Shown here in pieces: positions 35,195-44,465 of a stretch of DNA of 64,000 nucleotides. The notes under the pieces are model-generated. The model saw nothing but the letters and a program-made list of their open reading frames with translations, was not told the origin of the DNA and searched no databases. This stretch comes from Synechococcus elongatus PCC 11801. Its GTDB lineage: Bacteria; Cyanobacteriota; Cyanobacteriia; Synechococcales; Synechococcaceae. The stretch covers positions 1,963,223 to 2,027,222 of the forward strand of contig NZ_CP030139.2 of NCBI RefSeq assembly GCF_003846445.2, in the 5' to 3' direction. The translations under genes and the position numbers were made by a program. Numbering within the stretch: the first letter of the stretch is position 1; each line of letters starts with the position of its first letter.

Positions 35195-36282
35195 TCGCCG
35201 CCCTGTTGGAACTGAGCAGCAGCGATCGCAGTTGGCTGATCTTGGGGGTGCTGCTCTGTTTGCTGTTTGAGTTAATCAACGGCTTCCACGACAGTGCCAA
35301 CACGATCGCGCCGCTGATTTACAGTCGCGTCCTGACGCCTCTGGCAGCTGTGGTTTGGAGTAGTGTCTGGAATCTGGTGGGGGCGATCGCCTCTTCCGGT
35401 GCAGTCGCCTTTGGGATTGTGGCGCTCTTGCCACCTACAGCAGCAGGGCAGTCGCCGGACTGGTGGGCCGTAGCAGCGCTGTTATTGGTGGCGATCGCCT
35501 GGAACTGGGTGACGTGGTGGCGGGGTATTCCGCTCTCCAGTTCGCAAACCCTGATTGGGGCATTGATTGGTGTCCACTGGGGACAACTGTGGAGTGAGCA
35601 GGCCTGGACTTGGCAGGCTTTGACGGTGCCGCCGCTCCCCGCCACGGTGGAGGCGCTGTTGCTCTCGCCGTTGCTGGGCTTTGCTCTGGCCTATGGATTG
35701 CTGAGTCTGGTGCGATCGCGCTTACAGTCCCGGTTGGACCCGTTGGAAGCTCCAAGTGAGCCACCGCTGTCATGGCGAGTGCGCGGTAGTCTCTTGCTGG
35801 CTTCAGCCGGAATGAGCTTGAGTCACGGCACCAATGATGGTCAAAAGGGCATGGGTCTGCTGCTCTTGATTCTGGCGACGGCATTGCCCGATCGCTTTGC
35901 GACGGCATTGGATCAGCACTACTTACCCCTCGGCATCAAAGCAATCGTTGCCCTCAGCTTGGCGATTGGCACCCTGATTGGCTGGCAACGGATCACCCAC
36001 ACCCTCGGCGAAGCAATGGGCGATCGCCCGCTGACTACCGCTCAAGCCCTATCAGCCTCTACGGTGACGACTGCGACGATTCTGACGGCCAGTGCTTGGG
36101 GACTGCCGATCAGCACCACGCAAGTCCTGACGGCGGGCATTGCTGGCAGCACGCTCGCCACTCAAATAGCCCTCAACCGCCAGACAATTCGACGTTTGCT
36201 CTGGACTTGGCTGATTACCCTGCCGATCGCCATTGGCTCGGCGCTGTTGCTCTACAGTCTCGGACGCGTGATTGGGGCTTGA
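35191..36282 (+). CDS. Inorganic phosphate transporter, PiT family
   Basis: 363 aa. The two duplicated signature segments are both present: GFHDSANTIAP (about 30-40) and SHGTNDGQKGMG (about 212-223), with about ten transmembrane helices. Low-affinity, cation-coupled phosphate uptake. Start chosen at the ATG overlapping the previous stop. Confidence 0.92.
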   Translation: MIAALLELSSSDRSWLILGVLLCLLFELINGFHDSANTIAPLIYSRVLTPLAAVVWSSVWNLVGAIASSGAVAFGIVALLPPTAAGQSPDWWAVAALLLVAIAWNWVTWWRGIPLSSSQTLIGALIGVHWGQLWSEQAWTWQALTVPPLPATVEALLLSPLLGFALAYGLLSLVRSRLQSRLDPLEAPSEPPLSWRVRGSLLLASAGMSLSHGTNDGQKGMGLLLLILATALPDRFATALDQHYLPLGIKAIVALSLAIGTLIGWQRITHTLGEAMGDRPLTTAQALSASTVTTATILTASAWGLPISTTQVLTAGIAGSTLATQIALNRQTIRRLLWTWLITLPIAIGSALLLYSLGRVIGA

Positions 36283-36346
36283 CGTTCGTTGTTGTTGTCA
36301 GGCTCTCGGCAAGCTGCGACGATCGCGGCAGTCTCTGAGGACCAGC

Positions 36347-37873
36347 ATGGCTAAGCGGGGGGCGATCGCCGCCGGACATCCACAGACCGTTGCGGCTGGC
36401 TTGGTGGCCTTGGAAGCAGGGGGTAATGCCTTTGATGCTGCGATCGCGGCGTTGGCAGCTTCGTGGATCACTGAGCCCCTGCTGACCTCACCGGCGGGAG
36501 GTGGCTTTCTGCTCGCAGCACAGCCCCACCAAAGCCCTCGCCTCTATGACTTCTTTTGCCAGACTCCCAGTCAGCGATCGTCAGAACCGCAGGATTTCTA
36601 TCCCGTTGGGGTGGATTTTGGCGATGCGATTCAGGAATTTCACATCGGCTTAGGCTCCGTCGCCGTCCCCGGATTGCTGGCTGGACTGCTGAGGGTGCAG
36701 GCCGAACTGGGACGATTACCGCTTTCTGTCGTCTTGGAACCGGCGATCATCTTAGGCCGCGAGGGTGTGGAAATCAATGCCTTTGGTGAATACTGCTTTC
36801 GGCTGCTGGACCCAATCGTGACTGTAACGCCGGGAGCTCGATCGCTCTATCAGCCCCAGGGGCAACCGCTGCGATCGGGCGATCGCTTCACCAATTCCGA
36901 CCTTGCTGCGGTCTTAGAGGAACTAGCAACGGCCCATGGTAGCCGTTTCTATCAGAAAGAACTGTTGCCTGCCCTAGCGAACTACTGCGCTGCTGGCGGC
37001 AACCTGCAACTGGCGGATTTGCAGCAGTATCCCGTCGCTGTGCGATCGCCCCTCGCCATCCCCTTTGGTCGCTATCGGCTGTTGACCAACCCACCGCCCA
37101 GTAGTGGCGGGCTGCTGATTGCCTTTGCCCTGTCGCTGCTCAATCAATCCGCGATTAGCCTCGACCCGCAGCGGCATCCGCAGGATCTCGTGCAATTGAT
37201 GCGGTTGACCAATGCGGCTCGCCGTGACTTTCTCGATGGGGCACTGCAACAAGCCGGAATCGATCGCCAATTCCTGCAAGGTGCGGCTTTTGAACAAGCT
37301 GCTGCTGGCTGGCTAAATCGACTGGGCAGCACCACCCACATCAGCGTCATTGATGCCGAAGGCAACGCTGCCAGTCTCACCAGTTCCAATGGCGAGGGCT
37401 GTGGTCATGTCCTGCCGGGCACCGGCATCATGCTCAACAACATGCTGGGTGAAGCTGATCTGCATCCCTTGGGCTTCCATCGCTGGCCGCTGGGGCAACG
37501 CCTCGGATCGATGATGTCACCCAGCCTGCTCTGGGGCGAAGACGATCGTCCGCATTTAGTGCTGGGTTCCGGCGGCTCCAACCGGATTCGCACGGCCATT
37601 CTGCAGGTGATTCATCGCTGGGCCGTGGAAGGCTACGCACTCGCTGAGGCGATCGCAGCTCCTCGGCTGCATTGGGAGGCCGGAGTGCTGAACTGGGAAC
37701 CCGGCTGGGATCCTGCGGGGATTGAAGCAGCGAGTCAACCCCCTGAAACTGCGATCGCTTGGACGGCTCCCAATATGTTCTTTGGCGGCGTGCATGCCGT
37801 GGGACTGACAGCGACTGGTGAATTTTGTGGGGCAGGAGATCCGCGGCGATCGGGCGCCTATGGTTGCTGTTGA
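36347..37873 (+). CDS. Gamma-glutamyltransferase-family protein
   Basis: 508 aa from the ATG at 36347. Ntn-hydrolase with N-terminal HPQTVAAGLVALEAGGNAFDAAIA and autoprocessing/catalytic Thr region GSTTHISVIDAEGNAASLTSSN (about 325-346), then GIMLNNMLGE and GQRLGSMMSPSL. No signal peptide is visible, so this is a cytosolic GGT-like enzyme; it may act on glutathione or another gamma-glutamyl compound. Confidence 0.88.
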   Translation: MAKRGAIAAGHPQTVAAGLVALEAGGNAFDAAIAALAASWITEPLLTSPAGGGFLLAAQPHQSPRLYDFFCQTPSQRSSEPQDFYPVGVDFGDAIQEFHIGLGSVAVPGLLAGLLRVQAELGRLPLSVVLEPAIILGREGVEINAFGEYCFRLLDPIVTVTPGARSLYQPQGQPLRSGDRFTNSDLAAVLEELATAHGSRFYQKELLPALANYCAAGGNLQLADLQQYPVAVRSPLAIPFGRYRLLTNPPPSSGGLLIAFALSLLNQSAISLDPQRHPQDLVQLMRLTNAARRDFLDGALQQAGIDRQFLQGAAFEQAAAGWLNRLGSTTHISVIDAEGNAASLTSSNGEGCGHVLPGTGIMLNNMLGEADLHPLGFHRWPLGQRLGSMMSPSLLWGEDDRPHLVLGSGGSNRIRTAILQVIHRWAVEGYALAEAIAAPRLHWEAGVLNWEPGWDPAGIEAASQPPETAIAWTAPNMFFGGVHAVGLTATGEFCGAGDPRRSGAYGCC

Positions 37874-37886
37874 TGGAGGTCAGTCG

Positions 37887-38138
37887 ATGTCGAGCACAAC
37901 AGCACCAATCCTTAAGGCCAAACTGTTGGAATTCCTCAAGTTCCGTGTTCTCGCTGCCCAAGAGGAATTTTTTGATCCCTTTCTGAGCCAAGCTGCACTC
38001 CAAACCGGAACGCGATCGCCACTCGATGCCGCACGCTTGCGCCAGTATTTGCAGACTGCTGCACCTAGTTCCCTACAGCTATCAGATACCGAGCTGCTTC
38101 AGGTGTTTGAACAGGCTCGCACCCTCTACGTCAACTAG
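37887..38138 (+). CDS. Small hypothetical protein after GGT
   Basis: 83 aa from the ATG at 37887, 13 bp after the GGT stop. Helical: LKAKLLEFLKFRVLAAQEEFFDPFLSQAAL, then SPLDAARLRQYLQTAAPSSLQLSDTELLQVFEQARTLYV. Likely co-transcribed. Family not recognised. Confidence 0.6.
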   Translation: MSSTTAPILKAKLLEFLKFRVLAAQEEFFDPFLSQAALQTGTRSPLDAARLRQYLQTAAPSSLQLSDTELLQVFEQARTLYVN

Positions 38139-38231
38139 AGCTTCCCAGCAGGGACTCAAAACCGACTGGTTTTACCAAAAGCGATCGCAACTTCACCGGC
38201 ATGCCTTACCTGCAATCTTGTTGCGGGGGGA

Positions 38232-38286
38232 CTGGGGGAGTCGAGTCCCCCAGTGCGTGGGGGTGGGGGTGCGCAATCACCCCCAC
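38232..38286. other. Two adjacent G-rich hairpins
   Basis: First: CTGGGGGA/TCCCCCAG around GTCGAG (38232-38253). Second: GTGGGGGT/ACCCCCAC (38257-38264 with 38279-38286) enclosing a further GGGGGT. The plus strand has at least four runs of five G residues, so G-quadruplex formation is conceivable. No U-tract follows, so this is not a standard terminator. Confidence 0.6.
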
Positions 38287-38366
38287 GGACAGAAGCCTTG
38301 AATGCTCAGCCCAAGGCACCCAAGCCAATATTTTTCTCTCTCAATTTCAGCTTGTAATGGCAAACA

Positions 38367-39410
38367 TCAAGCCTCATCCAAGCCGCGTTGATGCAGAATC
38401 TGCCGCCGCCGGAAGCGAGCGATCGCCCGCAGATCGACATTGCGATCGGTTTCATCAACAATCTCGCCCGTCAGCACTTCCAGCACATCTTCCAGCGTGA
38501 CAACACCCGCAACGCCCCCATATTCATCCAGCACGATAAACAAATGCTCCCGTACCTTTTGGAACGTCTTGAGCAACTTATCAGCCCGCACCGTCTCAGG
38601 CACAAAGTGGGCGGGACGCGCCAACGCTGACAGTGGTAAATTCCCCTGACCGGCCAGCAAAGCCGCCAACAGTTCTGTTTTCAGGGCAATGCCACTGACG
38701 GCATCGATACTGTCATCAACAATGACAATGCGGCTGTGTTGTGAGGCCAGAATTTCTGCCTTGACCGTCTCCAGTTGATCCTCGCCCCAGAGATAGGTAA
38801 TCGCGACTCGGGGCGTCATCACATCCGATGCATTCAGGTCATTGAGCTGAAACACGCGCTGAATCATCTCCAGCTCATCCTGCTCGATCGCCCCTTCCTG
38901 ATGACCGATGCTGGCGAGCAGTTGAATTTCCTGCTCGTCCGTCGTCAGTTGCGGACTGCCCTCATTGAACGGTGCTGTGAAATGCTCCAGCAGCCAGATA
39001 ATCGGCAGCAACAAACGGGTGAGCCAGCGTAGCGGCTGAGCGGAGATCAGGGAGAGGGTTTGTGCGAAACGGGTGCCCAAGGTCTTGGGAACAATCTCGC
39101 CAAACAAAATGATCAGCAGGGTCAGGACAGCGGAAAACACGCCAATCCAAGCCGACTGCAGGACTTGCGCTGCCAAGCTACCGATAATGATGCTGCCCAG
39201 GATGTTGAACAGGTTGTTGAGCACCACCAAGGTGGCGAGAGGGCGGCTGATCTGCTCTTTGATCGCCAGTAAAGCGAGGGCTGCAGGGCGACGCGACTCC
39301 GCCAGTTGACGCACCCGAATTAGCGGGAGCGAGAGCAGAGCAGCTTCACTCGCTGAGCAGAGAGCTGAACCAATTAGGACAACGAGCGTAGCGATCGCAA
39401 GGGACAGCAT
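38367..39410 (-). CDS. CNNM/CorC (HlyC) family membrane protein
   Basis: 347 aa from the ATG giving MLSLAIATLVVL; an earlier start adds 18 unconserved residues. DUF21 membrane domain with three or four helices (ALCSASEAALLSLP), GEIVPKTLG, then two CBS domains including DVMTPRVAITYL and GVAGVVTLEDVLEVLTGEIVDE. The third, CorC_HlyC ending is nearly absent, so the protein is short for the family. Probably magnesium or cobalt efflux/homeostasis. Confidence 0.88.
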   Translation of the reverse strand: MLSLAIATLVVLIGSALCSASEAALLSLPLIRVRQLAESRRPAALALLAIKEQISRPLATLVVLNNLFNILGSIIIGSLAAQVLQSAWIGVFSAVLTLLIILFGEIVPKTLGTRFAQTLSLISAQPLRWLTRLLLPIIWLLEHFTAPFNEGSPQLTTDEQEIQLLASIGHQEGAIEQDELEMIQRVFQLNDLNASDVMTPRVAITYLWGEDQLETVKAEILASQHSRIVIVDDSIDAVSGIALKTELLAALLAGQGNLPLSALARPAHFVPETVRADKLLKTFQKVREHLFIVLDEYGGVAGVVTLEDVLEVLTGEIVDETDRNVDLRAIARFRRRQILHQRGLDEA

Positions 39411-39667
39411 GTCGGGGACAGGCAAGGATTGTTTTATGTGACATCTTCCCGCCCTTGATTGCAAGCGATCCGCAATGAGAACAGCCCTTCACGGCTCGTT
39501 AGGAGGGTTGGATGGCTTGGGATGGAGTAAACGACTGCAAGACAGCGATCGCCGCATGATCTTGCACCCATGTGATCGGCTGAGGTTTGAGCTGGGGTTG
39601 CAAAACCTTAAAAGAAACTTAACCTCGACCCTCTAGTCTGAGGGCGGAATCAAAGCCGCAATTCACG

Positions 39668-41404
39668 ATGATTGCTCGCCCTATGGTGCCAATAACCGAT
39701 CAGTTTGCAACGGATGATTTAGGGCTGGCTGACCGATCGCGATTTTGGCTAGCGGCTTTAGAAGCGACGGGTCAGGGCGTAGCGATCGCCGATGCTAACC
39801 ACCCAGACCTGATCCTGACCTACGTCAATTCAGCCTTCAAAAAGCTGACGGGCTATAACGCCGCTGAAGCCTTGGGCAAAAGTTGTCGATTTTTGCAGGG
39901 GAGCGATCGCGCCCAACCGGGGATTGCCACCCTGCGTCAGGCGATTCAGAGCGGCAAGAGCTGCGAAGTCGTGCTGCGCAATTATCGGAAGGATGGCTCG
40001 CTGTTTTGGAACCAGTTAGCGATCGCGCCAATTACTGATAGTCAAGGCAAGGTTTCCCACTATGTTGCCCTGCAGCGCGATATCACAGCCCTTAAAGAAC
40101 AAGAGCAGGCTATTCAGCGCCAAGGGATCTATGACGATCGCACCACGCTTCCCAAGCGCCAGCTCTTCCTTGATCGCCTCAATCAGGCACTGGCTTGGAG
40201 TCAGTTCAGTGGCATCCCTGGAGCGCTGCTATTAGTTGATCTGGGGACACCGACGCACCTCGATGGCAGTCCGGTCCTAAGTCCCGAAGCTGAAGAGAAT
40301 CTCGAAGTCATTGCCAATCGCCTTCAGGCCTACGTTCGTCCCCACGAAACGCTGGCGCACCTCAGCCACTATCAGTTTGGTTTGCTGTTGCTGGATCCGA
40401 ACGTGCAGTTGCGGGCGGAGGAACGCGCCCATGGCATTCAAGCGGTGATTCGCGATCGCCTAGAGGGATTTGAAGGGGGCGTTCATATTGGCATCGTGCC
40501 CTTTGTGACTAAGACACCGGCGACTGTCTTGCTTCAAGCTGCAGAAGCGGCAGCACAGAAGGCGCGATCGCAGCAGCAAAGCTACCTCAGCCTTGAGTCC
40601 AGTACAGTTCAAGAGGCTCCCGTTCAACACTCCCGCGATCGCGATTGGCAACAGGCGATCGATGCTGGCGAATTGACGCTCGCGCTCCAGCCCCAGATGG
40701 GTCTGCGCAATCGCCAACTGCGTGGCTTTGAAGTGCAACTACGCTGGCAGCATCCGCAGCAAGGGATGTTGCTGGCCTCACAGCTACTAGATCACCTAGA
40801 GGAATCGCCCCATCGGGAAGCCGTGGGTCGCTGGTTCTTGGATCAAGCCGGTCAGCTCCTGAGTCAATGGCGAACTGGCGCTCAGTTCAGCGGGCTGTTT
40901 GCAATTCCGCTGCTGCCGCAACAATGGCAATCACCCACCTTTCTCAGTGACCTGCGCACGTTGCTCGAGACCTATCAAATTCCGCCAGAGCAGCTGGAAC
41001 TGGATGTGCCAGCCCAAGGGCTCGTGGATGGGTCTGCGGAATCTTGGGCCTGGATCCATGAGGTTCGCGCCTTGGGCATCGGCGTCAGCTTGGCTGATTT
41101 TGGGAGTCGCACTGTCGGCCTCTATGACCTCCGCGATTTACCCCTAACGACGCTCAAGCTCGAACGACGCTTTGTGCGTGGGTTGCCTGATGACGCGAAC
41201 GACCGAGCGATCGTGCGTGGGGTGATGGCGATGTCCCAAGCCCTCAAGGTCCGGGTTGTTGCACGGGGTGTTGATACGGTAGAGCAGGCTAAATTTTTGG
41301 CGCGGGCAGAATGCGATGCGATGCAGGGTCTCGCCTACTCCGCTCCGCTGAACATTGAAGAAGCCCTGCAAGTCGCGCGATCGCCCCAAGCTCCCGCTTG
41401 GTAG
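39668..41404 (+). CDS. LOV-GGDEF-EAL protein with degenerate output domains
   Basis: 578 aa. LOV domain (about 25-155): NSAFKKLTGY, GKSCRFLQGSDR with the adduct Cys and the flavin-contacting Gln, NYRKDGSLFWNQL and a Q-R-D-I-T end. The GGDEF-like domain has SHYQF in place of GGDEF. The EAL-like domain has EVQL, lacks the N in the FAIPLL region, has LADFG instead of DDFG and ARG instead of AEG, so metal-binding residues are missing. Predicted flavin-binding blue-light sensor with non-catalytic output, perhaps binding c-di-GMP or a partner. A light-activated S. elongatus LOV phosphodiesterase has been described; these residues argue this may be a different protein. Confidence 0.85.
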   Translation: MIARPMVPITDQFATDDLGLADRSRFWLAALEATGQGVAIADANHPDLILTYVNSAFKKLTGYNAAEALGKSCRFLQGSDRAQPGIATLRQAIQSGKSCEVVLRNYRKDGSLFWNQLAIAPITDSQGKVSHYVALQRDITALKEQEQAIQRQGIYDDRTTLPKRQLFLDRLNQALAWSQFSGIPGALLLVDLGTPTHLDGSPVLSPEAEENLEVIANRLQAYVRPHETLAHLSHYQFGLLLLDPNVQLRAEERAHGIQAVIRDRLEGFEGGVHIGIVPFVTKTPATVLLQAAEAAAQKARSQQQSYLSLESSTVQEAPVQHSRDRDWQQAIDAGELTLALQPQMGLRNRQLRGFEVQLRWQHPQQGMLLASQLLDHLEESPHREAVGRWFLDQAGQLLSQWRTGAQFSGLFAIPLLPQQWQSPTFLSDLRTLLETYQIPPEQLELDVPAQGLVDGSAESWAWIHEVRALGIGVSLADFGSRTVGLYDLRDLPLTTLKLERRFVRGLPDDANDRAIVRGVMAMSQALKVRVVARGVDTVEQAKFLARAECDAMQGLAYSAPLNIEEALQVARSPQAPAW

Positions 41405-41456
41405 TCCTGCCGCGATCGCCTAATTCTTCACTGCTAACTTCTCTGTCGTTATCCCT

Positions 41457-41492
41457 AAAAACAACGCTCCCTAGGGCTGGCTAGAGAGCGTT
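41457..41492 (-). terminator. Terminator of guaA
   Basis: Stem AACGCTCCCTAG/CTAGAGAGCGTT with one mismatch and loop GGCTGG. On the minus strand it is followed by GTTTTTA, so it best serves the guaA transcript, perhaps acting in both directions. Confidence 0.7.
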
Positions 41493-41523
41493 CATTCAAC
41501 AACTTATGGAGCGGTGATGGTGA

Positions 41524-43128
41524 TCATTCCCACTCAATCGTTCCAGGCGGCTTGGAGGTAATGTCGTAGACGACGCGGTTGACGCCCTTGACCTCATTGA
41601 CGATTCGATTGGAGATCGTTTCCAGCAGATCGTATGGGGCTCGCGACCAATCTGCCGTCATGCCATCTTCACTGCTGACAAATCGCAGCACAATCGGATA
41701 AGCATAGGTGCGTTTGTCGCCCATGACGCCAACGCTCTTGACTGGCAGGAGCACTGCAAAGGCTTGCCAAAATTCGTCGTAATAACCCTGACGGTTGACT
41801 TCTTGACGAACGATCAAGTCAGCATCGCGCAGGATGTTTAGCTTCTCAGCGGTGACTTCACCCAAAATCCGAATCGCGAGGCCAGGACCCGGGAAAGGAT
41901 GGCGCTTGACGATTTCTTCCGGTAGACCCAGCGATCGCCCGACCTGACGTACTTCATCTTTGAACAGACGCCGCAGCGGTTCAACCAGCTTGAACTGGAG
42001 GTCTTTGGGCAGACCACCGACGTTGTGGTGGCTCTTGATCTTGACCGCCACCCGCTCGCCGGTTTTCGGATCGACGTTGGTATCCGCCGACTCAATCACA
42101 TCGGGATAGAGAGTGCCTTGAGCCAAATAGTCGAAGGGGCCAAGGCGGCGCGATTCTTCTTCAAAAACGCGAATGAATTCGTGACCAATCCGTTTACGTT
42201 TCTCTTCCGGATCGGTGATGCCTTCTAGCTTTTGCAAGAAGCGATCGCGGGCTTGGATATATTCCACGTGAATCTTGAATTTCTCGCGGAACAGCTCCAT
42301 CAAGCGCTCTGGTTCGCCCTTACGCATGAAGCCCTGGTCGATGAACATGCAGGTCAGCTGATCACCGATCGCCCGATGCAGCAAGAAGGCCAGCGTTGAG
42401 GAATCGACACCGCCCGAGAGTGCAAGCAGAACGCGCTTGTCGCCAACACGGGCGCGCACTTCGCGAATTGCCTCTTCAACAAAGGTTTCAGTTGTCCACG
42501 TCGGCTCGCAATCGCAGATGTGATAGACGAAGTTGCGAATCAGCGCCATGCCATGGACGGAGTGCACCACCTCGGGGTGGAATTGCACGCCGTAAAACTT
42601 GCGCTGGTGATCCGCGATCGCGGCGCAAGGCGTGTTGTCAGTATGAGCCAGCAGCTCAAAGCCCTCGGGCATGACTTTGACTGAGTCGCCATGGCTCATC
42701 CACATGGTCGAGCCGGGTTCGACATTGGTCAGCAGATCGGTCGGATCATCAATGACGATCGCAGCTTTGCCATACTCGCCGCGCTCTGCCCGCTCAACTT
42801 GTCCGCCCAGCTGCTGCACCATCAGCTGCATGCCATAGCAGACGCCCAGCACGGGAATACCCAAGTTCCAGATTTCTGGATCGCAAACAGGGGCGTAGTC
42901 GTCGTAGACCGAATTGGGGCCGCCCGAGAGAATAATGCCCTTGGGAGACAGCTGCCGGATTTGTTCCGCTGTCGTGCGGTAGGACAGCACTTCTGAATAA
43001 ACTTGCGTCTCGCGAATACGCCGCGCAATCAGCTCCGAGTACTGCGACCCGAAGTCCAGAATGATCAGCATTTCTCGATTGAGGGCTGCAACCTCGAGGG
43101 CAGCATCCATTTCTGTCTGGAGCGTCAC
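41524..43128 (-). CDS. guaA: GMP synthase (glutamine-hydrolysing)
   Basis: 534 aa from a GTG at 43128 ([12 protein letters not shown]), which fits the usual cyanobacterial N-terminus; the longer reading adds 44 unconserved residues. Converts XMP to GMP. Class I amidotransferase: [17 protein letters not shown], nucleophile GVCYGMQ, and [11 protein letters not shown]-pyrophosphatase P-loop [10 protein letters not shown], then the dimerisation domain with [17 protein letters not shown] and a Glu-Trp-Glu end. Confidence 0.96.
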   Translation of the reverse strand: MTLQTEMDAALEVAALNREMLIILDFGSQYSELIARRIRETQVYSEVLSYRTTAEQIRQLSPKGIILSGGPNSVYDDYAPVCDPEIWNLGIPVLGVCYGMQLMVQQLGGQVERAERGEYGKAAIVIDDPTDLLTNVEPGSTMWMSHGDSVKVMPEGFELLAHTDNTPCAAIADHQRKFYGVQFHPEVVHSVHGMALIRNFVYHICDCEPTWTTETFVEEAIREVRARVGDKRVLLALSGGVDSSTLAFLLHRAIGDQLTCMFIDQGFMRKGEPERLMELFREKFKIHVEYIQARDRFLQKLEGITDPEEKRKRIGHEFIRVFEEESRRLGPFDYLAQGTLYPDVIESADTNVDPKTGERVAVKIKSHHNVGGLPKDLQFKLVEPLRRLFKDEVRQVGRSLGLPEEIVKRHPFPGPGLAIRILGEVTAEKLNILRDADLIVRQEVNRQGYYDEFWQAFAVLLPVKSVGVMGDKRTYAYPIVLRFVSSEDGMTADWSRAPYDLLETISNRIVNEVKGVNRVVYDITSKPPGTIEWE

Positions 43129-43266
43129 GGCAGGGCTCGTCAAAAGGGCAGAAACAACCGGGAAACGCAGAACCGGAGGCCGCGATCGCGGGGTGAACAA
43201 GCCATCGTCCGCAGACGCTGATATTCGGTTTCCGGGCTGAAGATTCCCCCAATTTATCACGGGGAT

Positions 43267-44391
43267 TTAGGCACCGGGGTAGCGCAGCGAATAGGCGATC
43301 GCTCGGTCCGCCAACCAAGTCTGTGCTTGCGGCGAGGCCGTGAGCAACTGGCGATCGCGCCCAAATAGCACCACGCCAATCTCAGGGATTTGCTCGCTGT
43401 AGCGACGAATGTAGGCTTGACTGCGATTGGCGATCGCTGCGGCGATTTGTGGCCACAAACGACCAGCCAGCACTGGATCGGACTGATCCAAATACTGAGC
43501 AGCCGCATCCACCGTCGGGAACTCCAGCAGCGATCGCAATTGCTCGACTGAAGCTCCGGCCGCGATCGCATTAGCAGCCAAAATTTCACGGCGGGCATCC
43601 GCAACATGGTGATGGGTATGGAAAATGCTGCCCGCTAGCTTGAGGAGTTTGCCGTGGTAGCCAAACAGCAAAATGTGTGGAATTCCCAACAAGCCGGCTT
43701 CCACCAGCAATGGCCCCAACCAGTTCGCCGTTTTCAGTTGGCGATCGCGAGGCAGGCCAATCTTTTGCGAGAGATCCAGACCGTTTTCGCCGATGCAAAA
43801 GATGACGAGATCGGGATCAGTGGCTAATTGACGGAGGCGATCGCGGAAGACTTGTAGTTGCTCCGGCGCACTCAGGGCTTCGGCCACGCCATGCGTCCCT
43901 AACAGAGAGAGACCTTCGACCACACCAAAAGCAGCATTGGCTGTACGCTCCGCCAGTCGTCGTCCTTCCGGCAGAATCAGCCGAACGGTTAAATGCTCCT
44001 CAGCTTGTAGAAGCGGCAGCAGATTTGCCCGCAATAGTCGTTGGGCGTAGTCATAAATTGCGGGTCCTGCTTCGCTATGGCCAATGCCTTCTCCGGCTTC
44101 TATTGCCAGTGAATCTTGATCCGGCGATCGCGGACTGAGTTGCACTTCTGCCCAGATGGGTGTGCCCCGCGTCAAATCGAGGTTATCGCCCGGATCACTG
44201 CGGCAAATGGCCAAGGCGCGATCGCGCCCCAAAGGCGCAACCTGTTCAATCGCGATCGCCACCGTTTGGGCGGGATCAATCAAGTCACAATCCACACTTT
44301 GAATGCTCGCCGCGGGTTGGCGTAGTCGTTGTAAAGCCGCGATCGCAGCCGCGCAGGCAAACACGGGCAAGGTATACCCCGAACGAGCCAT
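43267..44391 (-). CDS. cbiD: Cobalt-precorrin-5B C1-methyltransferase CbiD
   Basis: 374 aa. Anaerobic-type cobalamin (pseudocobalamin) ring synthesis. N-terminal GYTLPVFACAAAIAAL, GIGHSEAGPAI, RLAERTANAAFGVVEGLSLLGTHGVAEALS and GYHGKLLKLAGSIFHTHHHVAD match CbiD. It is upstream of guaA on the same strand with about 139 bp between. Confidence 0.93.
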   Translation of the reverse strand: MARSGYTLPVFACAAAIAALQRLRQPAASIQSVDCDLIDPAQTVAIAIEQVAPLGRDRALAICRSDPGDNLDLTRGTPIWAEVQLSPRSPDQDSLAIEAGEGIGHSEAGPAIYDYAQRLLRANLLPLLQAEEHLTVRLILPEGRRLAERTANAAFGVVEGLSLLGTHGVAEALSAPEQLQVFRDRLRQLATDPDLVIFCIGENGLDLSQKIGLPRDRQLKTANWLGPLLVEAGLLGIPHILLFGYHGKLLKLAGSIFHTHHHVADARREILAANAIAAGASVEQLRSLLEFPTVDAAAQYLDQSDPVLAGRLWPQIAAAIANRSQAYIRRYSEQIPEIGVVLFGRDRQLLTASPQAQTWLADRAIAYSLRYPGA

Positions 44392-44465
44392 CCCAGAATC
44401 TTTCCGATCGCCAAGTGCAGATCGTAGGCTAGTAGTTTCTGGACGATCAACGCGAAGCTGGCCCC

